64,000 bases of DNA from contig DATAJP010000002.1 in NCBI GenBank assembly GCA_036262055.1, positions 702,177 through 766,176 of the forward strand, written 5' to 3'. The translations under genes were made by a program, and so were the position numbers. How positions within the stretch are numbered: the stretch's first letter is position 1; each line of letters opens with the position of its first letter. The DNA comes from Ignavibacteria bacterium. Its GTDB lineage: Bacteria > Bacteroidota > Ignavibacteria > Tepidaquicellales > Tepidaquicellaceae. The notes beneath the pieces were generated by a model that searched no databases, was not told where the DNA came from, and was given only the letters and a program-made list of their open reading frames with translations. Shown one piece after another: positions 50,141-58,696 of this stretch.

Positions 50141-51221
50141 TTTTAAAATTTTTAATTAATTCTTTAAACTCCTCAAAAACCATTTCAACACTTATGTCTC
50201 TCATGCAGGCATTATCAATCATATAACAAATAAATTTATCATCACACCAGTATTTAGGATTATTTTTATCACGGGCAGTTTCAGGTGTATAGCACGGACT
50301 GCATGCAATATTAAGCCAGATATTTTTATGAATGACAGTGCCGGTTGATTCAGGTGCGACAAGATTCGGGTCGGACGGTCCAAAAATTCCGATTGTATTA
50401 ACACCGAAACCGCTTGCAATATGCAAAGGACCCGTATCATTGCTAATAAAAATATCACACATTGAGATTAGGTCTATGTTAATTTTAGTAATTTTAATAT
50501 CTTTATCAAATTCAGTTTTTATATCTTCTTTTATGCTTTCTTCCGGCAGTTTTCCTTCAAAAAAAATAATTTTGACGTTCGAAAATTTATTTTTAATTCT
50601 TTGTGTCAGTTCAATATACTTATGAAGTGACCAGCGCTTTATGTTCATATCTGTTCCGGGATTGATTCCGCCGAAAGGAAACATTCCGATTACTAAGTCA
50701 TTTTCATTAAATCCGTTTTGCTTTTTTAATTCATTTTTATTTTTTGATGGCTTTAATACCAAATTATCGTCACAATCTGTAATGCCGTTATTTTCTAATA
50801 TTGTTAAATATCTTTTAGATTCTTTTAAGTTGTAATTAAACGGTGCGGTATAATTGAGATGCTTTGTTTCAGAAAAACCAAGGCGGTATTTTATTCCCGC
50901 TAACTTTAGCAATAATCCGAAGCGGTTATCCGTATGACCAAGAAATGCTAAATCAAATTTTTCTTTTCTGAGCATTCTTAAAATTTTAAGGCCGCCCGCT
51001 AATAATTTTATTTTGTTTTTCTCAAACGGGTTTTCAAAGTTTATTGAATTATTAATATAAGGCAGATAGGGAATTAAATCTTTTACCCACTCGGAATACA
51101 GTAAAGTAATTTCGGCCTTAGGAAATCTTTTTCTTAATGCGCATATAGCAGGAGTGATGAATACTATATCACCGAAACAGCACAACTTAACAATCAATAT
51201 TTTTTTTACATCTTTAAACAT
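50130..51221 (-). CDS. Glycosyltransferase family 9 protein (heptosyltransferase-like)
   Basis: A 363-residue GT9 enzyme, probably adding a heptose or related sugar to lipopolysaccharide core on the cytoplasmic face. It has two Rossmann halves: KILIVKLCCFGDIVFITPAICALRKRFPKAEITLL, then LVIGMFPFGGINPGTDMNIKRWSLHKYIELTQRI and CDIFISNDTGPLHIASGFGVNTIGIFGPSDP, the donor-binding signature. A cysteine-rich end (IACSPCYTPETARDK and KFICYMIDNACMRDIS) is common in this family. The last three residues MSP and the stop come from the repeat at 50076. The stop of the O-antigen ligase gene upstream overlaps its start. Confidence 0.92.
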   Translation of the reverse strand: MFKDVKKILIVKLCCFGDIVFITPAICALRKRFPKAEITLLYSEWVKDLIPYLPYINNSINFENPFEKNKIKLLAGGLKILRMLRKEKFDLAFLGHTDNRFGLLLKLAGIKYRLGFSETKHLNYTAPFNYNLKESKRYLTILENNGITDCDDNLVLKPSKNKNELKKQNGFNENDLVIGMFPFGGINPGTDMNIKRWSLHKYIELTQRIKNKFSNVKIIFFEGKLPEESIKEDIKTEFDKDIKITKINIDLISMCDIFISNDTGPLHIASGFGVNTIGIFGPSDPNLVAPESTGTVIHKNIWLNIACSPCYTPETARDKNNPKYWCDDKFICYMIDNACMRDISVEMVFEEFKELIKNFKMSP

Positions 51222-52536
51222 TACTGTCTTTATCTTTAATGCACATATTGTTAAGTGAAAGGATAAAAAATATTACACTGATTAATAAAAAATATGTATA
51301 ATATGGAGCATAACTTGAAACTGCTGCCGCAATCAATAAATTAATAAAAAAAACCATTGAAGTATAAAGCTTTTTCTTTAAGTAATATAAAAAAATTAAC
51401 AGGATAAGAATTATAAAGATTATAAATCCGATAATACCGCCTTCAGTTAGAATTGCAAGTATTAAGCTGTGAGGATTTACGCTGTTAATTTCAAAATAAT
51501 TAGGTTCAGAAGGATTATCTATATTAATATTTTTTGAAATAAGCACCTGACGAAGATAATCCTGGCTTGAATGAAAAAAGCAATCGGGTCCGACACCAAA
51601 AACAGGATTAGTTCTAAAAGCATTGAAGTCAGCTTCCCAGATTAAAGGTCTACCTACAGAGACCTCCTCTTGCATCTGTTTTTTATCGAAGAACTGCAAT
51701 ATTCTCGATTGAGTCTGCGGAGTAATAAGCTGAACGATAATATAGATGGCCGCATAAATATATAGTTCTTTTCTGGTAACAGCTTTTGAAAAAAAGAGAT
51801 ATATAAGAATTATAATACAGAAAATAAGTGAACTGCGCGATACCAGCATTCCCAACGCAAAGCTGCCCAGAACATAAAAACATATTCTGAAATACTGATT
51901 GAATTTTTTATTATTAAGCAGCATAAGCAAGCTCGCAAGAGTTATGCTGAGTGCGGCAAGATTTGATTCGGTAATAAACCCCATGGGACGCATCAAAATT
52001 TCATCATTATACTTAATGAAAGAATGTTTAACAAGCGGTCTTCCGAAATAATCTACCAAAAGCTGATGAAAAGCAGGGACATAAAAATCCATAATACACG
52101 CAATGATTATAAAGAGATTAACATACACAAAACTCTTAATAAGAAATTCATTTAACCCCGCAAAATATTTTAATGCAAATACAAGATATAACAATATCAA
52201 GAAATAAATTGTAAACCTTGTCATAAATGCAAACCCAACACGCGGGTTTTCGGATAAACTTGCTGAAACAAATCCTGAAATTATTAATATTGTAATGACA
52301 AGAAAAATTTTAAATAAATGGTGATTTATTTGAGATTTGTATGCGTTTAACGGAAGAATTAATAATGCAATAATCACAAAAGGGATAAATTTAAAATTTT
52401 GGATTTTGGAAAAATTTATTATAGGTATGTAATTTTTTCCCAATGGATAATGAAAATCTATTATCGTGATTAATAAAAAATAAACCCACGCAACCATGAA
52501 AAGTTTATATGCAGTATCTTTTTTAAGCATTTGCAT
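51214..52536 (-). CDS. O-antigen ligase family protein (WaaL-like)
   Basis: A membrane protein of about 440 residues with roughly eleven hydrophobic segments and one large loop (about 310-360). The Wzy/WaaL loop is visible as GRPLIWEADFNAFRTNPVFGVGPDCFFHSSQDYL, with the conserved HSLILAILTEGGIIGFIIF after it. It should transfer finished O-antigen to lipid A core in the periplasm, or polymerise repeat units. I use the ATG at 52536. A TTG at 52554 begins an unlikely extension, and the ATG at 52530 is a second option. Both ATG starts overlap the end of the GT9 gene at 52523. Confidence 0.88.
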   Translation of the reverse strand: MQMLKKDTAYKLFMVAWVYFLLITIIDFHYPLGKNYIPIINFSKIQNFKFIPFVIIALLILPLNAYKSQINHHLFKIFLVITILIISGFVSASLSENPRVGFAFMTRFTIYFLILLYLVFALKYFAGLNEFLIKSFVYVNLFIIIACIMDFYVPAFHQLLVDYFGRPLVKHSFIKYNDEILMRPMGFITESNLAALSITLASLLMLLNNKKFNQYFRICFYVLGSFALGMLVSRSSLIFCIIILIYLFFSKAVTRKELYIYAAIYIIVQLITPQTQSRILQFFDKKQMQEEVSVGRPLIWEADFNAFRTNPVFGVGPDCFFHSSQDYLRQVLISKNINIDNPSEPNYFEINSVNPHSLILAILTEGGIIGFIIFIILILLIFLYYLKKKLYTSMVFFINLLIAAAVSSYAPYYTYFLLISVIFFILSLNNMCIKDKDSNV

Positions 52537-53785
52537 TAAAAGTTTTGTCAACAACTGATTTTACAAATTCTATCGAAATATTTCCAAGGCACGGTCTTGT
52601 CTCGCACCCAATATCAAAACAGGGATTACACCATATCGGGTAATGTATTGCAACATGTCCGAACTGTCCTTTACTTTTATAAGCAACAGCACCGGCCGGT
52701 GACCTTTCTATTGCTTGATAATCTTCAAACTCATACGGTTTCCATAATGGCAAAGACCCGGACCCAAAAATGACAATTGATTTAATATACTGAGAAATAA
52801 AATGCGCCTGTCCGCCGTCATAACATAGAAATAATCTTGCGCCGGCAACGTCTTCAAGCATATCTGTTATAAAATTATATAATTTAAATTGAATATTTGA
52901 AAAATTTTTAAATTCTTCTTTTAGATTTCTAAATCCTTCGGTATTTCCTGCGTCTGTAATGATTAATCTGTAATCCGATAAACTTTTTATTAATTCCCTT
53001 TCTTTTTCGTAGGGAAATTTTCTATATACGGAACCGCCCAGATGAATTATTATATCGGTTTTAATATTTTCTTCTTTATGAAATTCAAAATTCAGTAACG
53101 GTAAGGATTTATTTTTTTGACTCAGGTCAAGATTTAACGCTTCTGACATAGCGTTGCCAATTTTCCTCGACATAAAATCTTCATTAATCGTGGTAACCCA
53201 GTTTGTTTTTATGTAATAAGAGTAAAGCCAGAATAAGCCAAACACTTTTGAACCGACGGTGAACTTTGAAATCATTCTTGAAAGAACAATATTTCTTCTT
53301 GAACCGACAAGGTCAACAACAGCATCGTAATTTCTTGTTTTTAAACTTTTTATATCCTGCTTGAATTTTTTATTAAAGAAATACGGAATCAAAAAAAAAC
53401 GAATGAACTGCAAAATATGTCCGATGAAAAAAAATTTATAAATCCTGTTTCTTAGCTTATCAGTGTCCCAGCCCTCAGGAGAAAATTTTATTAATTCATC
53501 CACATAACTGAAATTTTTAAACAAGAATTCATTTCTGTCAGAAACCAACACATCTATTTTTATATCGGGATAATTATACTTAATCGTTCGCATAACAGGA
53601 AGCGTTACCATTGCATCACCTATTTTATCGTTACGAATCAGCAAAACCTTTTTGGGAATTCCTTTGAATTTTTTCGGCGGTTTTATTCTCGAGATAATAT
53701 TGTCAAAAAATCTGAAATAAGGAGTGTTCTTTGCGCGGTGAACTTTTAATCTGAACGGTATTTTATGTTTATCTCTGTTTAGCAA
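52523..53785 (-). CDS. Glycosyltransferase family 9 protein, second copy
   Basis: A 420-residue GT9 enzyme, longer than the first because of an N-terminal extension (HKIPFRLKVHRAKNTPYFRFFDNIISRI). The fold signatures are VLLIRNDKIGDAMVTLPVMRTIKYNYPDIKIDVLVS and ARLFLCYDGGQAHFISQYIKSIVIFGSGS, with the cysteine-containing end IWCNPCFDIGCETRPCLG. The start is a TTG at 53785, since no ATG lies near the conserved region; it overlaps the flippase gene stop by 17 bases. The overlaps across this block (flippase, GT9, ligase, GT9) show one tightly coupled lipopolysaccharide operon. Confidence 0.9.
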   Translation of the reverse strand: MLNRDKHKIPFRLKVHRAKNTPYFRFFDNIISRIKPPKKFKGIPKKVLLIRNDKIGDAMVTLPVMRTIKYNYPDIKIDVLVSDRNEFLFKNFSYVDELIKFSPEGWDTDKLRNRIYKFFFIGHILQFIRFFLIPYFFNKKFKQDIKSLKTRNYDAVVDLVGSRRNIVLSRMISKFTVGSKVFGLFWLYSYYIKTNWVTTINEDFMSRKIGNAMSEALNLDLSQKNKSLPLLNFEFHKEENIKTDIIIHLGGSVYRKFPYEKERELIKSLSDYRLIITDAGNTEGFRNLKEEFKNFSNIQFKLYNFITDMLEDVAGARLFLCYDGGQAHFISQYIKSIVIFGSGSLPLWKPYEFEDYQAIERSPAGAVAYKSKGQFGHVAIHYPIWCNPCFDIGCETRPCLGNISIEFVKSVVDKTFNANA

Positions 53786-55007
53786 GACGTGATTTAAATT
53801 CTTTATTTATCATTATTAAGCTTAAAACAAAAATTATGAACTCGCAAATTCCCACGGATAAAGCCGAACCGTAAACACTGTATTGAGGAACAAGAATTAT
53901 TCCAAGCGCTACATTGAATATAAGCACCAGGCTCAAAATAAAGGCGTATTTCAAATTTTTATCCAGTGCAATCAATGATTGCGAAAGCAGATAGTTTGGA
54001 TAAATTATGAATAATGCCAATGTCATGTATCTCAATACTATATATGAATCTGCATAGTCGCTTCCGAGCAGTGAAAAAAACATTTCACCGAAAAACCAGC
54101 AGATTAAAACTGCAATTGCACCTAATGAACACAGCAGAAGCAAAACTTTTTTAAACTGAGTTTTAAATTCAGGCATATTCTCGACGGATAATCTTGCAAA
54201 GTTCGGAAACAATACTATCATTAAAATTGCCGGTATATTTGTAAATACTTCAACAAATTTATATGAAGCTCCGTAAACTCCCACAGCATCAAATCCCTGA
54301 TGTGCTTCGAGGATAATCTGTGTTACCCTGAAATATATAATCGAAAAAACCTCAACAAGAGCGAGAGACATAACGTCTTTTATATAATCCCTGAACTGAA
54401 TTTTCTTTTCATCATTTGTAAAATCAAAATTATGCTTTTTCTTATTAAAAATTAGCAAAATTATCATCCATGCAATGAGCATGCTTAAACAAAACGACAT
54501 CAAAACATTCGACGCTGTTTTGTTTATCATTATCAATGCAAACGCAGAAGCTATAAAGATAACTTTTTGTATAATGAGAACAATTGCTTCATAGCTCATT
54601 TTGCTTATTCCTCTGAAGAAAGCAAAATATAAATTCATCAGCGAGCTGAATGCAATTCCGATTAGAGCATACAGGATATTTGTAATGTTGTTGCTGTATA
54701 ACCCAAATAGGTTCAATACAGCAAATGTTACAACTATTGCAATTATTATCGAAGCAAGGCGGAATTTAAGCGAGTAAGCAAAACTTGAATAAAGTCCCCG
54801 GGCAACATGCTTAGTGAGAATAATATTACCGCCAAGCTCATAAAAAACGCCGATTAAATATCCGAACGATAAAGCAAAATCATATTTTCCGTATTCCTCA
54901 CTGCCGAGAACTCCCGCAATATAAAACGTGAACACAAACATCAACGCTCGTGGTATAATTTGTGCCGATGTCTGGTAAGAAATATTTTTTAAATTTGCTT
55001 TAATCAA
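53769..55007 (-). CDS. Polysaccharide flippase (Wzx/MATE-like)
   Basis: A 412-residue membrane protein with about twelve hydrophobic segments, of the oligosaccharide flippase type. The start NLKNISYQTSAQIIPRALMFVFTFYIAGVLGSEEYGKYDFALSFGYL is the normal first helix pair, and MLYPNYLLSQSLIALDKNLKYAF-type helices follow near residue 340. It would flip lipid-linked sugar units into the periplasm for the ligase gene downstream. The start is TTG at 55007, since the frame is closed just above. It opens a minus-strand block of four overlapping genes for polysaccharide assembly. Confidence 0.9.
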   Translation of the reverse strand: MIKANLKNISYQTSAQIIPRALMFVFTFYIAGVLGSEEYGKYDFALSFGYLIGVFYELGGNIILTKHVARGLYSSFAYSLKFRLASIIIAIVVTFAVLNLFGLYSNNITNILYALIGIAFSSLMNLYFAFFRGISKMSYEAIVLIIQKVIFIASAFALIMINKTASNVLMSFCLSMLIAWMIILLIFNKKKHNFDFTNDEKKIQFRDYIKDVMSLALVEVFSIIYFRVTQIILEAHQGFDAVGVYGASYKFVEVFTNIPAILMIVLFPNFARLSVENMPEFKTQFKKVLLLLCSLGAIAVLICWFFGEMFFSLLGSDYADSYIVLRYMTLALFIIYPNYLLSQSLIALDKNLKYAFILSLVLIFNVALGIILVPQYSVYGSALSVGICEFIIFVLSLIMINKEFKSRLAKQR

Positions 55008-55049
55008 ATTTTAAGATATGGCAATAATACAAAACGATGAGAATCTATA

Positions 55050-56066
55050 TCATGATTTATTTTCTTGCGGTATATTATTATACGGCAAGCCCGCATGATA
55101 ATAAATCATCTGAATTTTATAACGGTGCAGTTCGACTTCTTTCCAATACTCAGTTTTTTTGCTGCCGGAAATATTTCTGTGCTGATACTTTCTTAAAGCA
55201 AGCTTAACCGAAAGCCGTATGTATTCTTTCTGGTTAACTTTTGGGGGAAGCCATCCTCGACTGTTCCTGCGAGTTACGTAAGGAAGATAGTGCAAATGGT
55301 CTTTGTGAATTACTCCCTGTAAAGATTCATCATGAAGCTCCTTTGCAATTGTTTTGCTTTCGAGATAAAGTGCAATCTGGAACACAGCAACGATTGCCAT
55401 AAGATATAAAACCAAAAATGCAAATCCCACTAAAGTTGTTTCTTCAAAACTTACTGTCAGGTTCCATACAAAATGTAAAAATACAGCAAGAAAATATCCT
55501 GTCGGAATCAATATTATTTTATATATGAACGGCTTAAACTTAGCATACCCGAGGAAAGCTCCGAACGATGCCTGCGCAAGACAGTGCATTACCGCGGAGA
55601 ATAAAGTTCTTATTATAACAATCATCACCCAGCTTACAGGGGTTGTTCCGTAAAAAAGAAAATACATAAAGTTCTCCGTCATTCCGAATCCAAGCCCTAT
55701 TGCACCGCCATAAACTACACCATCAACGACGCCGTCAAATCTTTTTGTCATCGACATTAACACAAGAAAAATTCCTTTTGTGAATTCTTCAACCAAAGGA
55801 GCAGTGATTACCGCACCCGATAAGTCAAGAAGCTCACTTGGGTCGCCGTCTGCAACGCTTTCTATTAAAACGTTCAAAGGGATCTGGAAAATTATGCTTC
55901 CGAGAATTGCAAGAAAAATCGCTCCCGTTGCTCCCCAGAAAAAATTCAGGAGTATAAGCCAGAAAGGTTCGCGTTCGTTCCTGTCCATCCACCATATTAT
56001 CATTAAATAGGCGAACATAGGAATGACGGCGGCAAATAACGATGCTACTGCTAAGAATAAGTCCAT
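55050..56066 (-). CDS. PrsW-type intramembrane metalloprotease
   Basis: A 338-residue inner-membrane protein, about eight helices, of the PrsW family (CPBP-related proteases). FAYLMIIWWMDRNEREPFWLILLNFFWGATGAIF is the usual start, the paired glutamates are in PLVEEFTKGIFLVLM, and the histidine is in FSAVMHCLAQASFGAFLGYAKF. In other bacteria PrsW cuts anti-sigma factors in response to envelope stress. No anti-sigma gene is visible in the window, so the target is unknown. A hydrophilic C-terminal tail of about 90 residues, which ends EVELHRYKIQMIYYHAG, is added. It is next to the biotin carrier gene, five bases away. Confidence 0.92.
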   Translation of the reverse strand: MDLFLAVASLFAAVIPMFAYLMIIWWMDRNEREPFWLILLNFFWGATGAIFLAILGSIIFQIPLNVLIESVADGDPSELLDLSGAVITAPLVEEFTKGIFLVLMSMTKRFDGVVDGVVYGGAIGLGFGMTENFMYFLFYGTTPVSWVMIVIIRTLFSAVMHCLAQASFGAFLGYAKFKPFIYKIILIPTGYFLAVFLHFVWNLTVSFEETTLVGFAFLVLYLMAIVAVFQIALYLESKTIAKELHDESLQGVIHKDHLHYLPYVTRRNSRGWLPPKVNQKEYIRLSVKLALRKYQHRNISGSKKTEYWKEVELHRYKIQMIYYHAGLPYNNIPQENKS

Positions 56067-56071
56067 ATTTG

Positions 56072-56560
56072 TTATTTACATTCTAAAGAAATCAGGAGCT
56101 GATTTTTATCAACGTTCTTTTTTTCTTCGATGAATATTTTTTTAATTCTGCAATCGAAAGGTGCTTTTATTTCATTTTCCATTTTCATCGCTTCAAGCAC
56201 AAGCAAAACATCACCTTGTTTCAGCTCATCATTCTCTTTAACGTTAAGTTTAACAATTGCACCGGGCATCGGAGATTTAATATCATTATTGATTTTCCGG
56301 TGATTTCTGCCGCCCGTGAGCCGCTCTTTTATTAAGTCCGTCTCGCTTTTGCAAGTAATATTATATACTTCGTTTTTAATACGCAATCTCAAATTATCAC
56401 CCTCTTGTTCAATATTCACAATGTAATTCTTGTTGTTAATTTTCACCGAAGCAAAATTTTCCGAAAGCTTTTCATACTCAAACGGAAAAGACTTACCATC
56501 GATGTTGATTGAATCGGTGTCGAGGTTTACTTTTTTATTGTTTATTAAATATTTGGTCAT
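56072..56560 (-). CDS. Biotin carboxyl carrier protein
   Basis: A 162-residue carrier whose biotinyl domain (about 90-162) contains SPMPGAIVKLNVKENDELKQGDVLLVLEAMKMENEIKAPFDCRI; Lys126 in EAMKMEN takes the biotin. The N-terminal half (NINNKKVNLDTDS-like beta strands) resembles the tail of acyl-CoA carboxylase alpha subunits. It is the carrier for the biotin carboxylase gene at 57004-58512, which is upstream on the same strand. The pair is split by GIY-YIG element 2 (56597-56981). No carboxyltransferase gene lies nearby, so the acyl-CoA it serves (acetyl, propionyl or other) is not shown. Confidence 0.92.
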   Translation of the reverse strand: MTKYLINNKKVNLDTDSINIDGKSFPFEYEKLSENFASVKINNKNYIVNIEQEGDNLRLRIKNEVYNITCKSETDLIKERLTGGRNHRKINNDIKSPMPGAIVKLNVKENDELKQGDVLLVLEAMKMENEIKAPFDCRIKKIFIEEKKNVDKNQLLISLECK

Positions 56561-56596
56561 TAAGAAATCATTTATTTTAAATTAAAATAAAGAAAA

Positions 56597-56627
56597 GAAG
56601 TCATTCCCGCGAAAGCGGGAATCCCAG
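56597..56627. repeat. GCGGGAAT-family palindrome, left inverted copy of GIY-YIG element 2
   Basis: 31 bases with core TTCCCGCGAAAGCGGGAA. It is a perfect inverted match of 56951-56981. On the minus strand bases 56601-56627 code for the last eight residues and the stop of the GIY-YIG gene. Confidence 0.95.
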
Positions 56628-56939
56628 CCTCTTTTGTAATAGCTCATCATTTCCACCAATTTCATAAAATAAATCTTTCCATTCTGAATTAATCTTATTA
56701 CCGTGTTCATTTTTCCAGACTCTATTCCATTTCTTCAATGTCTTTTCTCGTTCAATAACAAAATCGCTTCTTTCAAACTGTTCGTAGTAAATCAGTTTAT
56801 CCGTATTGTATTTATACGAAAACCCTTTTATAGCTTTTTGTTTATGTTCAATAACCCTTCGTAATAAATTATTAGTAACTCCAATATATAAAACTTCATT
56901 CGATTTATTTGTTAAGATATAAACAAAGAAGTCTTTCAT
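56601..56939 (-). CDS. GIY-YIG nuclease-like protein, repeat-framed copy 2
   Basis: A 112-residue GIY-YIG protein, homologue of 43200-43538. Visible residues are Val6-Tyr7-Ile8 and Tyr18-Ile19-Gly20, the Arg27/Arg28 and His32 region (NLLRRVIEHK), and EREKTLKKWNRVWKN at 63-77. The last eight residues (LGFPLSRE) are written by the palindrome. The start ATG lies 11 bases inside the other palindrome and no Shine-Dalgarno is seen, so expression may depend on readthrough from the biotin carboxylase transcript. It interrupts the carboxylase/carrier operon. Nuclease activity is assumed from the family, not shown. Confidence 0.9.
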   Translation of the reverse strand: MKDFFVYILTNKSNEVLYIGVTNNLLRRVIEHKQKAIKGFSYKYNTDKLIYYEQFERSDFVIEREKTLKKWNRVWKNEHGNKINSEWKDLFYEIGGNDELLQKRLGFPLSRE

Positions 56940-56950
56940 TATTTTTGGTA

Positions 56951-56981
56951 CTGGGATTCCCGCTTTCGCGGGAATGACTTC
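56951..56981. repeat. GCGGGAAT-family palindrome, right inverted copy of GIY-YIG element 2
   Basis: 31 bases, CTGGGATTCCCGCTTTCGCG then GGAATGACTTC, the exact inverse of 56597-56627. Together they bound a 385-base element. Confidence 0.95.
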
Positions 56982-57003
56982 AAAAAAATAGTTTTTGATA
57001 AAG

Positions 57004-58512
57004 TTATCTATAATACTTCAGATTCTGTTCTTTCCATTTTGATGTTTGTTTCAGAACAGAATTATTATTCGCAACATCATTTTTACTTTCTCTTTGCATT
57101 AACACCGCAACAAAAGCTGCTGCTTCCGCGTCTTCGTTATCAAATTTATCTTTTGTACTATTCTTATATCTTTCTAAAAAAGTTTTTTCTATGAACTGTG
57201 TGTCATAACCCCCGTTTATGAACTCAGGACATTCAAGCAGGCTGTATAAAAACGAAATATTGGTTTTAATCCCGTCCAGCAAATAGCTTTCAAGACCGCG
57301 TTTCATTTTTTCAATTGCTTGTTCTCGAGTATCTGCATACGATACAAGCTTTGCAATCATTGAGTCATAATAAACCGATACTTCATCACCCTGCTCAATT
57401 CCTGTGTCTTCACGCAGACCATTGCCAAGCAATCTGCTCAGGTAAGTTATTTTTCCTGTCGAAGGAATAAAATTATTGTCAGGGTCTTCGGCGCTTATCC
57501 TGCATTCAATTGAATGTCCTTTGAACTTTATGTCTTCTTGTTTGAATGAAAGCTTTTCGCCGTAAGCTACTTTTAACTGCTCTTTCACCAAGTCAATGCC
57601 GGTTCGCATTTCAGTAATCGGATGCTCAACCTGCAGACGGGTATTCATTTCGAGGAAATAAAAATTTTTGTTTTTATCTACGATGAACTCAATTGTTCCT
57701 GCGTTTGAATAATTCGCTTCTTTCGCAAGCTGCACTGCGCAATCACCCATTTTTTTTCGCAGCTCATCATCGATGATTGTCGAGGGAGTTTCTTCAATTA
57801 CTTTTTGCAAGCGTCTTTGCATCGAGCATTCGCGCTCGCCGAGATGAATAACGTTACCGTGTTCATCTGCAAGAATCTGAAATTCTACATGTCTTGGTGC
57901 AAGAATATATTTTTCGATAAACACACTGTCATCACCGAAAGACGAACGTGCTTCGTTCTGCGCCATGCGGAACATACTTTCAAGTTCGTCTTCACTCTGA
58001 ACAATTCTCATTCCTTTTCCGCCGCCGCCTGCAGATGCTTTTATCAGAACAGGGTAACCTATTTTTTTAGCAATATCATTTGCTTCATTAAAATCTTTCA
58101 GTGGGGTTACAGTTCCCGGAACGATCGGTACTTTTGCATCAACCGCAATTTTCTTTGCGTTAGTTTTGCTTCCGAGAAAATCAATTGCTTTTGAGGAAGG
58201 ACCTATGAATTTTATTCCCGATTTCTCACACATCTCTGCAAAATAACTTCGTTCGGATAAAAACCCATACCCGGGATGAATTGCTTCCGCCCCGGATTTT
58301 TTTGCAACGTCAATTATTTTGTCAGCAAGCAAATAACTTTTTGAGGCAGGTGATTCGCCTATATGAAATGCTTCATCAGCAAGACGGACATTAAGTGAAT
58401 TTTTATCGAAATCAGAATAAACCGCAACAGATTTTATACCCATTTCGCGTGCTGTATTTATCACGCGGACTGCAATTTCACCACGGTTTGCTATTAAGAT
58501 TTTTTTAAACAA
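57004..58512 (-). CDS. accC: Biotin carboxylase subunit of an acyl-CoA carboxylase
   Basis: It carboxylates the biotin of the carrier protein with bicarbonate and ATP. The 502 residues have FKKILIANRGEIAVRVINTAREMGIKSVAVYSDFDK, the ATP-grasp glycine loop KASAGGGGKGMRIV, HVEFQILADEHGNVIHLGERECSMQRRLQKVIEETPS, and the metal and biotin site FYFLEMNTRLQVEHPITEMRTGIDLV. The C-terminal part is longer than AccC of fatty-acid synthesis, in keeping with propionyl- or methylcrotonyl-CoA carboxylases. The start is TTG at 58512. A CTGAATTTTCAG word lies five bases before it. The carrier gene follows after the GIY-YIG element. Confidence 0.95.
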   Translation of the reverse strand: MFKKILIANRGEIAVRVINTAREMGIKSVAVYSDFDKNSLNVRLADEAFHIGESPASKSYLLADKIIDVAKKSGAEAIHPGYGFLSERSYFAEMCEKSGIKFIGPSSKAIDFLGSKTNAKKIAVDAKVPIVPGTVTPLKDFNEANDIAKKIGYPVLIKASAGGGGKGMRIVQSEDELESMFRMAQNEARSSFGDDSVFIEKYILAPRHVEFQILADEHGNVIHLGERECSMQRRLQKVIEETPSTIIDDELRKKMGDCAVQLAKEANYSNAGTIEFIVDKNKNFYFLEMNTRLQVEHPITEMRTGIDLVKEQLKVAYGEKLSFKQEDIKFKGHSIECRISAEDPDNNFIPSTGKITYLSRLLGNGLREDTGIEQGDEVSVYYDSMIAKLVSYADTREQAIEKMKRGLESYLLDGIKTNISFLYSLLECPEFINGGYDTQFIEKTFLERYKNSTKDKFDNEDAEAAAFVAVLMQRESKNDVANNNSVLKQTSKWKEQNLKYYR

Positions 58513-58516
58513 ATAG

Positions 58517-58605
58517 CTGAATTTTCAGTAAAATAGGTATTTTTTAAGGAAATTTCCTCGTATAAAAGAAGTTAATTTGGTCATTTTTATGCACTGAATT
58601 TTCAG
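58517..58605. promoter_or_regulatory. Paired CTGAATTTTCAG words in a divergent promoter region
   Basis: The near-palindrome CTGAATTTTCAG occurs at 58517-58528, right before the accC start, and again at 58594-58605. Two copies 77 bases apart in the 184-base gap between divergent genes look like operators. The regulator is unknown. Confidence 0.35.
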
Positions 58606-58628
58606 TTCACAAACAGCCAAATTTGTCT

Positions 58629-58659
58629 TTTGCAGAAACAATTAATTATGTTATTTTAT
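58629..58659 (+). promoter_or_regulatory. Possible Bacteroidetes-type promoter for the T9SS cargo gene
   Basis: TTTG at 58629 and TATTTTAT at 58652 are 19 bases apart, the layout of the TTTG/TAnnTTTG promoters of Bacteroidetes. The -7 box matches only six of eight consensus positions at best. The gene starts 37 bases further on. Confidence 0.25.
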
Positions 58660-58696
58660 TATAAGGATAACTAATGATCCGACTAAATTAAGATAA

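Noticed and set aside
56590-56990. Target-site duplication around GIY-YIG element 2
   Set aside because: Both flanks contain AAAA, but the area is A-rich and no longer match is present. Element 1 has no matching flanks at all.
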